Source: JAFGTX01 sp942492225 (GTDB taxonomy: Bacteria; Bacillota; Clostridia; Peptostreptococcales; Acidaminobacteraceae). From it: a stretch of DNA of 53,910 nucleotides. The DNA is taken from contig CALODS010000063.1 of NCBI GenBank assembly GCA_942492225.1, positions 1 through 53,910 on the forward strand, read 5' to 3'. Within the stretch, counting starts at the first letter, position 1. Each line of letters begins with the position of its first letter. Below the pieces are notes generated by a model. That model was not told the DNA's origin. It was given only the letters and a program-made list of their open reading frames with translations, and made no database searches. Shown in pieces: positions 1 to 8,012 of the stretch. Made by a program: the position numbers and the translations under genes.

Positions 1-546
1 CTTAACTTATTACGAACCCTTATGCTCGCACCAAATTTATTAATCCTTGATGAACCAACAAATGATTTGGATTTAGAAACGCTACAAATTCTAGAAGATT
101 ATTTAGATCATTTTAAGGGAACGGTTATTATTGTTTCTCATGATCGTTACTTCCTAGATCGTACCTGTAATAAAATTTTTGCCTTTGAAGGCAATGGGAC
201 TATCTTTGAATATGTAGGCAATTACTCTGAATATAGGAATTTTAGAAAGGACTCACCCGTCCTCTCTCCCACTGCAAGAGACCCTATAAAATCTGTTGAA
301 AACGATTCAAAAGAACCTTTGAAAAGAGAAAAACAGAAAAAATTAAAAATGAGTTTTAAAGAAGAACAAGAGTACAAAACTATATATGATGAAATAGAAG
401 CACTTGAAAAAATCACTCAACTTGATACTGATATGCTTCTTAATGCGACTAACTTTGGCAAGTTAAATGAACTAACACAGGACAAAGATACAGCAGAAGA
501 AGCACTTATAGAAAAATGGAGCGTCTTGAATATTTGGAAGAATTAA
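1..546 (+). CDS. ABC-F family ATPase, C-terminal part (5' end outside window, apparent 3' frameshift)
   Basis: The frame is already open at base 1, so the first half of the gene lies outside the window. Seen: the end of the second nucleotide-binding domain, with Walker B and D-loop LLILDEPTNDLDLETL and the switch histidine in TVIIVSHDRYFLDRTC. This is followed by a charged linker and a coiled C-terminal region. ABC-F proteins are soluble twin-ATPase translation factors that act at the ribosomal E site; some protect against antibiotics. The frame stops at 546 with the odd tail EKWSVLNIWKN. One frame over, 516-569 reads MERLEYLEELKEQIEQQ and stop, which is what a coiled ABC-F tail looks like. 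A single missing base near 512-520 would explain this, either a real mutation or a sequencing error in an A-run. Family assignment is firm; the subfamily cannot be set from this fragment. Confidence 0.9.
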   Translation, partial: LNLLRTLMLAPNLLILDEPTNDLDLETLQILEDYLDHFKGTVIIVSHDRYFLDRTCNKIFAFEGNGTIFEYVGNYSEYRNFRKDSPVLSPTARDPIKSVENDSKEPLKREKQKKLKMSFKEEQEYKTIYDEIEALEKITQLDTDMLLNATNFGKLNELTQDKDTAEEALIEKWSVLNIWKN

Positions 547-618
547 AAGAACAAATTGAGCAACAATAATAATTGAATTTCACCTTAAAAAGTGATATGC
601 TATCAGTTGATAAATCGA

Positions 619-641
619 AGAGCCTTTATAGGCTCTTTTTG
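619..641 (+). terminator. Intrinsic terminator after the first ABC-F gene
   Basis: Stem AGAGCC / GGCTCT (620-625 with 631-636), 5-nt loop, followed by a run of T. It lies 50 bases after the frameshift-corrected stop at 569 and before the next ABC-F gene, so the two genes are probably transcribed separately. Confidence 0.8.
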
Positions 642-719
642 ATATAGTGCAGACTCGGTTTGCATTTATACGTGAAACAACCTAAAGGGATTGTTTTTAT
701 AGTAAGAGAGGGTAACCAA

Positions 720-2462
720 ATGATAAAAGTTGAAAATTTGTCCTATCAGTTTCCGCAGAAGGACTTATATAATAAAATTTCCTTTACATTGGAAAAAGGA
801 GATCACTGTGCCTTTATTGGAACAAGTGGTAGTGGAAAAAGTACATTATTAAACATCATCATGGATCCAGAACGTTATATGTATGATGGCAAACTAGAAA
901 TCGATCCAGGTTGTCGAATTGGTTTTATAACACAATTTCCACAATTGGATAAAGCCAAAGAAACAACCGTCATAGAGTATATCAGTGAAGAATATATTAC
1001 GCTTCAAAAAAACATTGCTTCTATTTGTACAGCAATGGAAACGGCCACTGATATCGAACCATTATTAGAACAATATCAAGAAGCTTTAGATGCCTTAGAC
1101 GCTATTGGCGGAGATGATTTTGAAAGTATGGTCAATAAGAAACTTAATCTAGCTGAGCTTAACAAACACAGAGATTTAGAAATTTCAAAGTTAAGTGGTG
1201 GTGAATTTAAATTAATTCAAGTCATCAGAGAAATGATGCACAATCCAGAATTGATGATTATGGATGAACCAGACGTTTTCTTAGATTTCGAAAATATCAA
1301 TTCACTAAAAAATCTTATTAATGCCCATAAAGGTATGTTATTGATTATCACTCATAACCGCTATTTATTAAATCACTGCTTTAATAAAATCATTCACTTA
1401 GAAAATATGGAACTTCAAGAATTTGCTGGTGGCTACGTGGACTATAACTTCTCTCTTCTTCAAAAGAAGATTGAATTACAAGAGTTATCTATTGCTGATG
1501 ATGATGAAATCGCAAGAAATCAAGTCATCATTGATAACCTAAGACTTATTGCCAGTCTTAATACAGAAGCCTCTAGAGGGAAAGCCTTGAAGGCCCGTGT
1601 TAAGATCCAAGAACGTCTTGAAGCGAGAAGAATCAAAGCTCCTTTTGTGGACATTAAGAAGCCAAATATCAAATTAACGCTAAACAATGCTATTGAAGAA
1701 ACAGTTGCTATTTCTCTAAAAGATTATAGTTTGTCATTTGATGAGTTGTTATTAGAAAATGTTAATTTTGATATTAAGTCCAATGAAAAAGTAGCCCTTA
1801 TCGGTTCCAATGGGACAGGTAAAACATCTCTTTTGAGAGAAATTTATAATCGTGCAAAAGACAGTATTCATATTCCAGAAGATGTTGAAATTGCTTACCT
1901 ATCACAAAAACAAGGTGAAATCCTTGATGAAACAAATACGGTTTTACAAGAATTTTACGATATTGGCTTTAAAACAACAGAAGAAATCAAAGCCTACTTA
2001 AGAAGCTATAGTTTTGATTCAACCATCTTAAGACGCACAATTGGTTCACTATCAGGTGGTGAAAAGAACGTCTTGCAATTAGCGAAAATATCAGCGAGTA
2101 AAGCGAATGTGTTATTACTTGACGAACCGACAAGTCATTTAGATACCTATTCTCAAATTGCCCTTGAAGAGGCTATTGAACAATATGAGGGTGGTATTCT
2201 TATGATTTCTCATGATTACTATTCAATTGTAAATAGTATGGATTACATCCTGTTAATTGAAGACAAAACAGTTCGTAAGATCAGCATGCGTAAGTTTAGA
2301 AAAATGATTTATAAAAATCATTTTAATATAGACTACTTAGAAATTGAACAAAAGAAAAAAGCCATAGAAACTAAGATTGAAATGGCCCTTAAAGTTAATA
2401 ACTTTGAAGAGGCTAAAGTTCTTTCATTGAAGTTGGAAGAAATTATAGCGCAATTATCATAG
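720..2462 (+). CDS. ABC-F family ATPase with twin nucleotide-binding domains
   Basis: The protein is about 580 residues, typical for ABC-F. The first domain has Walker A GTSGSGKST, signature LSGGE and Walker B MIMDEPDVFLD. The second has Walker A GSNGTGKTS, signature LSGGEKN, Walker B LLLDEPTSHLD and switch MISHDYY. There are no membrane segments, as expected for a soluble ribosome-associated factor. The first Walker B is followed by DVFLD rather than the usual TNHLD or TSHLD. The last 40 residues form a helix pair (AIETKIEMALKVNNFEEAKV) that resembles the UVR motif of UvrB/UvrC; that is a visual resemblance only. The ATG at 720 is chosen over the upstream in-frame codon at 660 because AGAGAGGG sits 7 bases before it. 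Antibiotic-resistance, translation-rescue or housekeeping roles are all possible and the sequence does not decide. Confidence 0.9.
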   Translation: MIKVENLSYQFPQKDLYNKISFTLEKGDHCAFIGTSGSGKSTLLNIIMDPERYMYDGKLEIDPGCRIGFITQFPQLDKAKETTVIEYISEEYITLQKNIASICTAMETATDIEPLLEQYQEALDALDAIGGDDFESMVNKKLNLAELNKHRDLEISKLSGGEFKLIQVIREMMHNPELMIMDEPDVFLDFENINSLKNLINAHKGMLLIITHNRYLLNHCFNKIIHLENMELQEFAGGYVDYNFSLLQKKIELQELSIADDDEIARNQVIIDNLRLIASLNTEASRGKALKARVKIQERLEARRIKAPFVDIKKPNIKLTLNNAIEETVAISLKDYSLSFDELLLENVNFDIKSNEKVALIGSNGTGKTSLLREIYNRAKDSIHIPEDVEIAYLSQKQGEILDETNTVLQEFYDIGFKTTEEIKAYLRSYSFDSTILRRTIGSLSGGEKNVLQLAKISASKANVLLLDEPTSHLDTYSQIALEEAIEQYEGGILMISHDYYSIVNSMDYILLIEDKTVRKISMRKFRKMIYKNHFNIDYLEIEQKKKAIETKIEMALKVNNFEEAKVLSLKLEEIIAQLS

Positions 2463-2598
2463 ATAAGATCATCCCTAACAAGTTTTTTAGGAATGTGTTA
2501 CACTACCAATCACTCTTTATTCACCTCTTATTATTAGTCCATCCTTATACTAGTATAGAGTAGAGTATCATCGTTAAGTTCAAAAACAAACATTAATA

Positions 2599-2628
2599 AA
2601 GGGGGAATCGGGAAATCCCGATTCTTCC
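2599..2628 (-). repeat. Short hairpin related to the 40-bp terminator repeat
   Basis: GAATCGGGA at 2605-2613 and TCCCGATTC at 2616-2624 form a near-perfect dyad, extended by G-C and G-T pairs. Bases 2599-2616 match the start of the 40-bp repeats at 4605 and 6996 at 17 of 18 positions; the second half differs. Read on the minus strand a short T-run follows the stem, so it could end transcripts coming from the transposase side. Confidence 0.6.
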
Positions 2629-2650
2629 GTTTAAACACAAAAATTAAATG

Positions 2651-2705
2651 AATCCTCTGATTTCTAAGGCTTGAAAATAGCTTTTCTCATCAGAGGATTT
2701 TTTAT
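2651..2705 (+). terminator. Long-stem hairpin with T-run
   Basis: AATCCTCTGAT (2651-2661) pairs with ATCAGAGGATT (2689-2699), and six T follow on the plus strand. It lies 190 bases past the ABC-F stop and 70 bases before the transposase end. It may be the ABC-F terminator or a terminator carried at the IS end that blocks read-in. The 310 bases between 2463 and 2772 hold nothing else recognisable beyond this and the hairpin at 2599. Confidence 0.65.
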
Positions 2706-2772
2706 GTGAATTTCAATTTCGATTTTATTGCATAACAAAAACAGCTACTTAATTTTTCAAGTGATTATTTAA

Positions 2773-4413
2773 TTAAGCTGTAGTTTGATCAACTTTCATC
2801 TCATATTTTTTCAAATCACCATTCACAAACTTATGATATCTGCCAATGTTTTTACCGAAAATATAGAGTAGTGATTCTTTATATACTTTTGTAGATGTCC
2901 TATGGTTGAATTTTCTAAAGTCATCATTTTCTTTCATGTCACCGAAAAAGCCTTCAGTCTGAATTGAACGAATTTGTCTATAATAGATGCCACGTTCACT
3001 CTGGATATTTTCATGAGATAATGCTTTCAAATCATCCCAGTTTTCGTTAACTTTTATCACTTTGTTTTTATCTTTGTCGCGATTATCATCATATTTGTAT
3101 AGACATTCTGCTTTGATATTGCAGTCGTTGCAGTCTTTAAAGCCAAATACTTTAAAGACTTGATTAAAGCCTTTTGCTTTGTGATTTTCCACATGTGAGA
3201 ATTCTAGTTTTCTTCCATTTGCACATATATAACCATCAGGAACTTTTGTCATGTTATAATACTTGCTAATGTCAGTTTTATAGGCTTTTGTCTTCATCTT
3301 TTCATGTGTTTGGAGTTTGATATAGCTATCAATTTCATGTTTTTTTAAGAACATTAAATTCTTTTCGCTAGAGTAACCACTGTCAGCAGTTACTTCTTTA
3401 GGATAATGGCCTAAATGTTCATTATGCTTGTTTAGAACAGGCATAAGTGTGTTATAATCCGTCCTATCGTCGCTTATATGCGTGTGAATTACAAAATAAT
3501 TTTCGACTGCGACTTGTAAGTTATATGCGGGTTTTAACTGACCATTCATCATATGATCACTCTTCATCCGCATAAAAGTTGCTTCTAAATCTGTCTTAGA
3601 ATAGCTATTTCTACTGTGTCCCATAATTTCAAATGATTCTTTATACTGGAGTAATCTTTTACCTAAAAGTTCAAGTTCTTCATATATTTTCTGTAATTCT
3701 GATTTCCTCTTTCCCTTTCCTTCTTCAAATATAATACCCTCAGCTCTTGCAATATCTGATAAGGAGTGTTGAAGTTTAAGCATTTTTACTGGCGAAATGT
3801 CATCTATCACAAACATCTCTGCTAGAGCTAGCTTATACTTTTGGTCATAACTGTTTGATTCAAGAAATTCATTGTATCTTTTGAACGTGGCATCAATGCT
3901 ATCTAGAAGTCCTGCCAACCGGTAGTTAATGCTACCACGCCATACAAAGGTGTAGCGATTTGCATTGGCTTCTATTTTAGTGCCATCTATAAACAAGCAC
4001 TCTAAAGAAATGAGTCCTTCCTTCTGTAGTAGCTTTATAAACTGATAGTGCAACTCTTCCAGTATTACTTCTGTCAATCTTTCATTTATAAATTCGTAGA
4101 ATACGTCTCGTTTTGGTCTAGCGCCCTGCGCAAGCCATATGAAGGCAATATCTCTTTCTAATAATTCTACGATTCTATCAATCGATCTAATGCCTCTCAT
4201 ATTTGCATAGAGTAACACAGCAAAGAGCATGATGGGATTGTAGCCTTTTCTGCCTTTTTTACTGTAACTTGATGCTAGATTTAAAAAATTCATTTTTTCC
4301 ATTACATGCTTTAGGGTGTAGACTGGGTCAGACATTGGCAAGCGTAGTTCATAAAGATTGAAGTTAATAATTTGTTGTCCCTTTTCGAAAAATTCGTTAT
4401 AATAATTATACAT
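2773..4413 (-). CDS. IS1182-type DDE transposase
   Basis: 546 residues, full length for the family. The N-terminal half is the InsH/DUF772-like region, with PIMLFAVLLYANMRGIRSI at about 60-80. The catalytic region includes FIDGTKIEANANRYTFVW, VTADSGYSSEKN and a C-terminal EGFFGDMKENDDF, which supply the probable D, D and E. A cysteine cluster (ICANGRK, then CNDCNIKAEC) lies between the last two and is usual in this family. The frame is intact, so the copy may be active. The start at 4413 gives MYNYYNEFFEK; no strong ribosome binding site was seen. Element ends could not be fixed, because no clear terminal repeat pair was found around 2630-2770 and 4420-4560. Confidence 0.9.
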   Translation of the reverse strand: MYNYYNEFFEKGQQIINFNLYELRLPMSDPVYTLKHVMEKMNFLNLASSYSKKGRKGYNPIMLFAVLLYANMRGIRSIDRIVELLERDIAFIWLAQGARPKRDVFYEFINERLTEVILEELHYQFIKLLQKEGLISLECLFIDGTKIEANANRYTFVWRGSINYRLAGLLDSIDATFKRYNEFLESNSYDQKYKLALAEMFVIDDISPVKMLKLQHSLSDIARAEGIIFEEGKGKRKSELQKIYEELELLGKRLLQYKESFEIMGHSRNSYSKTDLEATFMRMKSDHMMNGQLKPAYNLQVAVENYFVIHTHISDDRTDYNTLMPVLNKHNEHLGHYPKEVTADSGYSSEKNLMFLKKHEIDSYIKLQTHEKMKTKAYKTDISKYYNMTKVPDGYICANGRKLEFSHVENHKAKGFNQVFKVFGFKDCNDCNIKAECLYKYDDNRDKDKNKVIKVNENWDDLKALSHENIQSERGIYYRQIRSIQTEGFFGDMKENDDFRKFNHRTSTKVYKESLLYIFGKNIGRYHKFVNGDLKKYEMKVDQTTA

Positions 4414-4442
4414 TGTTATATTTTTATAATATGCAAGGAATT

Positions 4443-4470
4443 GAGGTGGGGGTCAAAGATCACCTCTTTT
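4443..4470 (+). terminator. Hairpin with T-run upstream of the transposase
   Basis: GAGGTG (4443-4448) pairs with CACCTC (4461-4466), then TTTTT. On plus it would stop transcription entering the transposase from the left. On minus it sits in the transposase leader, a common way for insertion sequences to limit read-in expression. Confidence 0.45.
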
Positions 4471-4484
4471 TCTATGCATAAAAT

Positions 4485-4530
4485 AACCTCCTACTTATAT
4501 ATTCGACATAAGTAGGAGGTTGTCCTTTTT
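4485..4530 (+). terminator. Strong 13-bp-stem terminator next to the IS
   Basis: AACCTCCTACTTA (4485-4497) pairs perfectly with TAAGTAGGAGGTT (4509-4521), followed by GTCCTTTTT. Together with the hairpin at 4443 it forms a tandem barrier on the 5' side of the transposase. Confidence 0.7.
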
Positions 4531-4604
4531 GCTATCTTTTTTTTCAACCAAACAATCGGATGAATAATAAAATATCCATTTAAGTTTGATTTTTTTTAAA
4601 GGAA

Positions 4605-4644
4605 AAAGGGGCTATGGAAAATTTCTATTTCCCGATTGCCCCTT
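4605..4644 (-). repeat. 40-bp inverted repeat, copy 1, also terminator of the chemoreceptor gene
   Basis: Exact reverse complement of 6996-7035 over 40 bases. Each copy is also an imperfect palindrome (GGGGC...GCCCC stem). On the minus strand the stem is followed by TTTTTCC, 48 bases after the chemoreceptor stop, so it is a good intrinsic terminator as well as a repeat. Confidence 0.85.
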
Positions 4645-4691
4645 CAATAATTTTTTTTTACAACTTCGTCACTTATATCTCAATTACTAGT

Positions 4692-6707
4692 TTAAATTTT
4701 AAAGCGATCAATTTGATCGTTCAAGTCTTTTGATAACTCCATAAGCCCACGACTTGCTGTTGTAATTTCTTCAATAGAAGATGATGTAAATTCTAAAGAA
4801 GCTGATGCTTCTTCTGTAGATGCAGCATTTTCTTCTGCAACAGCTGATAAATTCTCAATAGTTCCTTGAACTGAATTTCTTCGCTCTTCCATTTCTAATC
4901 CACTTTGAGTAAGAACCTGGACTGCCTCAATTGATCGTTCCATAGCTTCTGAAATCTCTTTATACTTACCTTCAGTTTCCGTTACACTCGCTTCCTGCTT
5001 TTCAACAATTGTCGCTGCTTCTTTCATTTTTTCAAGAGCCGTATCAGCATTGATTTTAAGTGTTTGAATCATCTCATCAATAACTTGAGTGGATGCAGTG
5101 GATTGTTCTGCAAGTTGCCTAATTTCATCTGCTACTACAGCAAATCCTTTACCATGTTCGCCAGCTCGTGCTGCTTCTATCGCCGCATTTAAAGCCAGTA
5201 AATTAGTTTGATCTGCAATTGAAGCAATTAGATTACTTGCTTCGCCTATTTTATGTGTACTGTCATTGGTCTTAACAATACTATCAAACACTGCACCAGC
5301 AGATACACTGCTAGCTGAAGTCTTTTCCAATAACTCTTCTACAATTGCTAAGCCTTCTCCAACCAATGTGTTTACATTGTTTGAGATATTATTTAAGTCA
5401 TCTATATATTGCTTATCTTTATCTATAAGATCACCTAGTAACGATAACTCTTGTGCGCCTTGCGTCGTGTTTTCAGCTTGTTCACTTGCACCTCTTGCAA
5501 TTTCATTAATTGTCGTCGTAATCTCTTCGGATCTACTTCTTGTTTCATTCGTCGTAGATTCCATTTGAGTAGCAGCTCCAGCTAAGCTTAAAGAGGCGCC
5601 ACCAACTTTTTCCAAAGTTTCATTTACATTTTTCTTCGTCATCAATAACGATTTAGTTAACAAACTGATTTCACTAGAGTTCACTTTAAATTGCTCATCA
5701 CTATATGTGGTAAAATCAAGTTTTGACATTCTTGTAGCTATTTCAGTTGCACTTTTAATTGGTTTAGAAATTGAATTTCCAATTAAGTAAGAAAAAATTA
5801 TACCTAAGATAACACCCACTATCGAAATAATGAATATATTCTGCTGAACGATTGGAAGTACGCGTAAAACTTCATCCTTTTCTATAGCCACAGCACTAAC
5901 CCATGGTGTATTTTCGATTGGCGCATATCCTACATACATCTCTTTGCCATCATATGAGTAGTCACCATATCCAACTTCACCCTTGAGCATTTCCTTCATC
6001 ACATCGGCTAAAGCTTTTAGCTCTGGATTATTTTCTGATTCCTCAATAATATTTACTTGATTCAAAACAAGGTCATCATTTATATGGGCAATAGCAGTGC
6101 CTTTGTCATCCAATATATAAGCATAACCAGTTTCTTCATATTGAATAGATTTAGCAATATCACTTAAGAAATTCGCATCTGCAACTGCAAATAGCGTCCC
6201 AACTACTTCACCATCATCAAAGATCGGTACAGAATAAACGACAATTAAAGCACCGTTATGAGCTGGACTCAAACTTACCGTTGGTGACATAAGAGACCTT
6301 TTTCCAGCTAAAGAGTCCTTAAAATACGGTCTTTGGCTTATGTCTACGATAGGTCCACCCGGCTTATAGTTATCGATATAAGCATTACCTTCAAGATCTG
6401 AATAGGCAAAATTCATATAGTCACTTGCTTCTAAGCCATCTTGTAAAGCCACTAATTTTTCTTCCAATGATAATGTTTTATCTCTTAATCGTGGATCTCT
6501 AGCAACCCCCTCCACAAAAACAAATTGTTTATCAATTTCACTTGAAATGATTTCACTCACATCATGAGTAATAGCTGGTAAATTATCCTCTGCTATACCC
6601 ATAGCCAATGTCCTCGTCATTACATATGCTGAACCACCAAACACAATACAAAATAGTGCAATCAGTAGCGTGTAATTTACTACCAGTTTTGATTTAATAC
6701 TTCTCAT
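4692..6707 (-). CDS. Methyl-accepting chemotaxis protein with Cache-type sensor domain
   Basis: 671 residues with the usual order. A membrane segment lies at about 10-33, followed by an extracytoplasmic dCache-like sensor at about 35-280 (DISQRPYFKDSLAGKRSLMS is typical). A second membrane segment at about 288-308 is followed by a HAMP region at about 310-365. The cytoplasmic methyl-accepting domain has its conserved tip DQTNLLALNAAIEAARAGE near 500-520. It should sit at a cell pole and signal through CheA/CheW. GGGGAGG lies 6 bases before the ATG. No other chemotaxis gene is in the window. The ligand is unknown; proximity to the sugar operon only hints at a sugar or other nutrient. The gene is bracketed by the 40-bp inverted repeats. 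Confidence 0.95.
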   Translation of the reverse strand: MRSIKSKLVVNYTLLIALFCIVFGGSAYVMTRTLAMGIAEDNLPAITHDVSEIISSEIDKQFVFVEGVARDPRLRDKTLSLEEKLVALQDGLEASDYMNFAYSDLEGNAYIDNYKPGGPIVDISQRPYFKDSLAGKRSLMSPTVSLSPAHNGALIVVYSVPIFDDGEVVGTLFAVADANFLSDIAKSIQYEETGYAYILDDKGTAIAHINDDLVLNQVNIIEESENNPELKALADVMKEMLKGEVGYGDYSYDGKEMYVGYAPIENTPWVSAVAIEKDEVLRVLPIVQQNIFIISIVGVILGIIFSYLIGNSISKPIKSATEIATRMSKLDFTTYSDEQFKVNSSEISLLTKSLLMTKKNVNETLEKVGGASLSLAGAATQMESTTNETRSRSEEITTTINEIARGASEQAENTTQGAQELSLLGDLIDKDKQYIDDLNNISNNVNTLVGEGLAIVEELLEKTSASSVSAGAVFDSIVKTNDSTHKIGEASNLIASIADQTNLLALNAAIEAARAGEHGKGFAVVADEIRQLAEQSTASTQVIDEMIQTLKINADTALEKMKEAATIVEKQEASVTETEGKYKEISEAMERSIEAVQVLTQSGLEMEERRNSVQGTIENLSAVAEENAASTEEASASLEFTSSSIEEITTASRGLMELSKDLNDQIDRFKI

Positions 6708-6792
6708 AAAATCCTCCCCAAATAATTTAAAATATCTTTACTCTATTTTTAGTTAATTTACCCCTTTCAATATGAATTTAATCATCTTTCTA

Positions 6793-6820
6793 AGTATGCA
6801 GAATTGAATCAGAATATCAA
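6793..6820 (-). promoter_or_regulatory. Candidate promoter for the chemoreceptor gene
   Basis: On the minus strand TTGATA (6815-6820) and CATACT (6793-6798) are separated by 16 bases. The fit to the vegetative consensus is moderate. No SigD-type box (TAAA, then GCCGATAA) was recognised upstream of 6707. Confidence 0.35.
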
Positions 6821-6922
6821 TGATTTTTTTGTTTAATTATTCATTATTTTGATTCTTTAAACAATTACTATATTTGTTTTGTGTAACAACTTAAAATTCG
6901 CAGAATTCCTATCTTCTATGTT

Positions 6923-6961
6923 AAAAAAAAAGCGAGAACCACCATCTAGGATGATCCCCTC
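6923..6961 (-). terminator. Second terminator-like hairpin between epimerase and chemoreceptor genes
   Basis: On the minus strand GAGGGGATCATC pairs, with G-T pairs and one bulge, to GATGGTGGTTCTC, followed by nine T. It lies after the copy-2 repeat terminator at 6996 and before the chemoreceptor promoter. It is a backup terminator or an attenuator. The rest of the 357-base gap is AT-rich, with no further feature seen apart from the promoter candidate. Confidence 0.55.
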
Positions 6962-6995
6962 TTAAAGCAAAGACTTCACTTGCTTGCAAACAAAA

Positions 6996-7035
6996 AAGGG
7001 GCAATCGGGAAATAGAAATTTTCCATAGCCCCTTT
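6996..7035 (-). repeat. 40-bp inverted repeat, copy 2, also terminator of the sugar operon
   Basis: Reverse complement of 4605-4644, identical over 40 bases. On the minus strand the GC-rich stem is followed by CCCCTTTTTTG, 30 bases after the epimerase stop. It therefore ends the disaccharide operon. Confidence 0.85.
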
Positions 7036-7064
7036 ACCTTATTCTCATTATACCTATTTTATCG

Positions 7065-8012
7065 CTAATCTACTATAAATTTATAACTTGTGCGATGATA
7101 ATAGCACTCACTAGCTTTTAATATACTTGTATCAAAGCCTTCATGATTGATGCCATCAGGCGCTTGCTGAAATTCAAAAGCAACGCCTCTATAGGCTTTA
7201 TCTCCTTCTAACGGATAATTATAACCGTAAACGACGACGACTGGCTGTGTTGATTTCATTATAATACGTCGCCCATTATCTGCGCTAATATGAACATCCC
7301 CTTCAAGTAACCAAGGATGATTGTAGCCATTTCCTTTGATTAATTGTTCATGAGCTTCTTTGATACCGTGGCTTAATTTTTTAGAAACCCTAAAGTCAAA
7401 AGGGCTATCCTCAACAGACATTATTTCGCCAGTTGGTAAAGATGCATCGTCGATTTTTAAAATAGAGCTACTTTCTATGCATGTCTCCATCTCAAGTGCC
7501 GATGCACTGGGAGTTAAGTTAAAATAACAGTGATGGGTCAAATTTAAAAGGGTGTCTTGTGTCGTTGTACCGAAGTATTCAACACTTAAGGTATCGCCCT
7601 CTAAAGTATACAAGACATTAACCCTTACTTCACCAGGATAACCTTCTTCACCATCAGGTGATATATAGGTTAAACTCAGCTGATTGTTCCTTTCTTCAAC
7701 GTCCCATAGTTTATGACTAAATCCCTGAATTCCACCGTGTAGACTATTGCCATTATCTTGACAAGGCACGTCATATGATTTTCCACTTATTTGGAAACGC
7801 CCCTTTGTAATGCGTCCTGCTGTGCGACCTACGACTGCACCAAAGTAAGCTAAATTTTCTTTATAATCTTCTTTTGATTTAAACCCATAAAGGATATTTT
7901 CAATAGTGCCCTCTTTATCAGGCATTTTTATTTCGTGAATAATACCACCAAGATTGAGCACTGTAATTTCTAAAAAATCATTTTTTAGTGTGAAAGAGCG
8001 TATATCGATCAT
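7065..8012 (-). CDS. galM: Aldose 1-epimerase (mutarotase)
   Basis: 315 residues. GalM converts alpha and beta anomers of glucose and related sugars. Family marks seen: GRTAGRITKGRF near 65, NSLHGGIQGFSH near 95 with a catalytic-type His, LTHHCYFNL near 165 (second His), and EFQQAPDGINHEG near 285 with the general-base Glu. Its ATG overlaps the stop of the cellobiose phosphorylase gene by 4 bases (ATGA), so the two are translationally coupled. In this setting it would equilibrate the free glucose released by phosphorolysis, for a kinase or for the reverse reaction. It is the last gene of the operon and is followed by the terminator at 6996. Confidence 0.92.
   Translation of the reverse strand: MIDIRSFTLKNDFLEITVLNLGGIIHEIKMPDKEGTIENILYGFKSKEDYKENLAYFGAVVGRTAGRITKGRFQISGKSYDVPCQDNGNSLHGGIQGFSHKLWDVEERNNQLSLTYISPDGEEGYPGEVRVNVLYTLEGDTLSVEYFGTTTQDTLLNLTHHCYFNLTPSASALEMETCIESSSILKIDDASLPTGEIMSVEDSPFDFRVSKKLSHGIKEAHEQLIKGNGYNHPWLLEGDVHISADNGRRIIMKSTQPVVVVYGYNYPLEGDKAYRGVAFEFQQAPDGINHEGFDTSILKASECYYHRTSYKFIVD

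Noticed and set aside
660..719. Upstream extension of the second ABC-F gene
   Set aside because: The extra residues are unlike the family N-terminus, and the ribosome binding site at 704-712 supports the ATG at 720.
5266..5568. Plus-strand open frame inside the chemoreceptor gene
   Set aside because: It is antisense to a well-conserved coding region, with no ribosome binding site; a shadow frame of codon bias.
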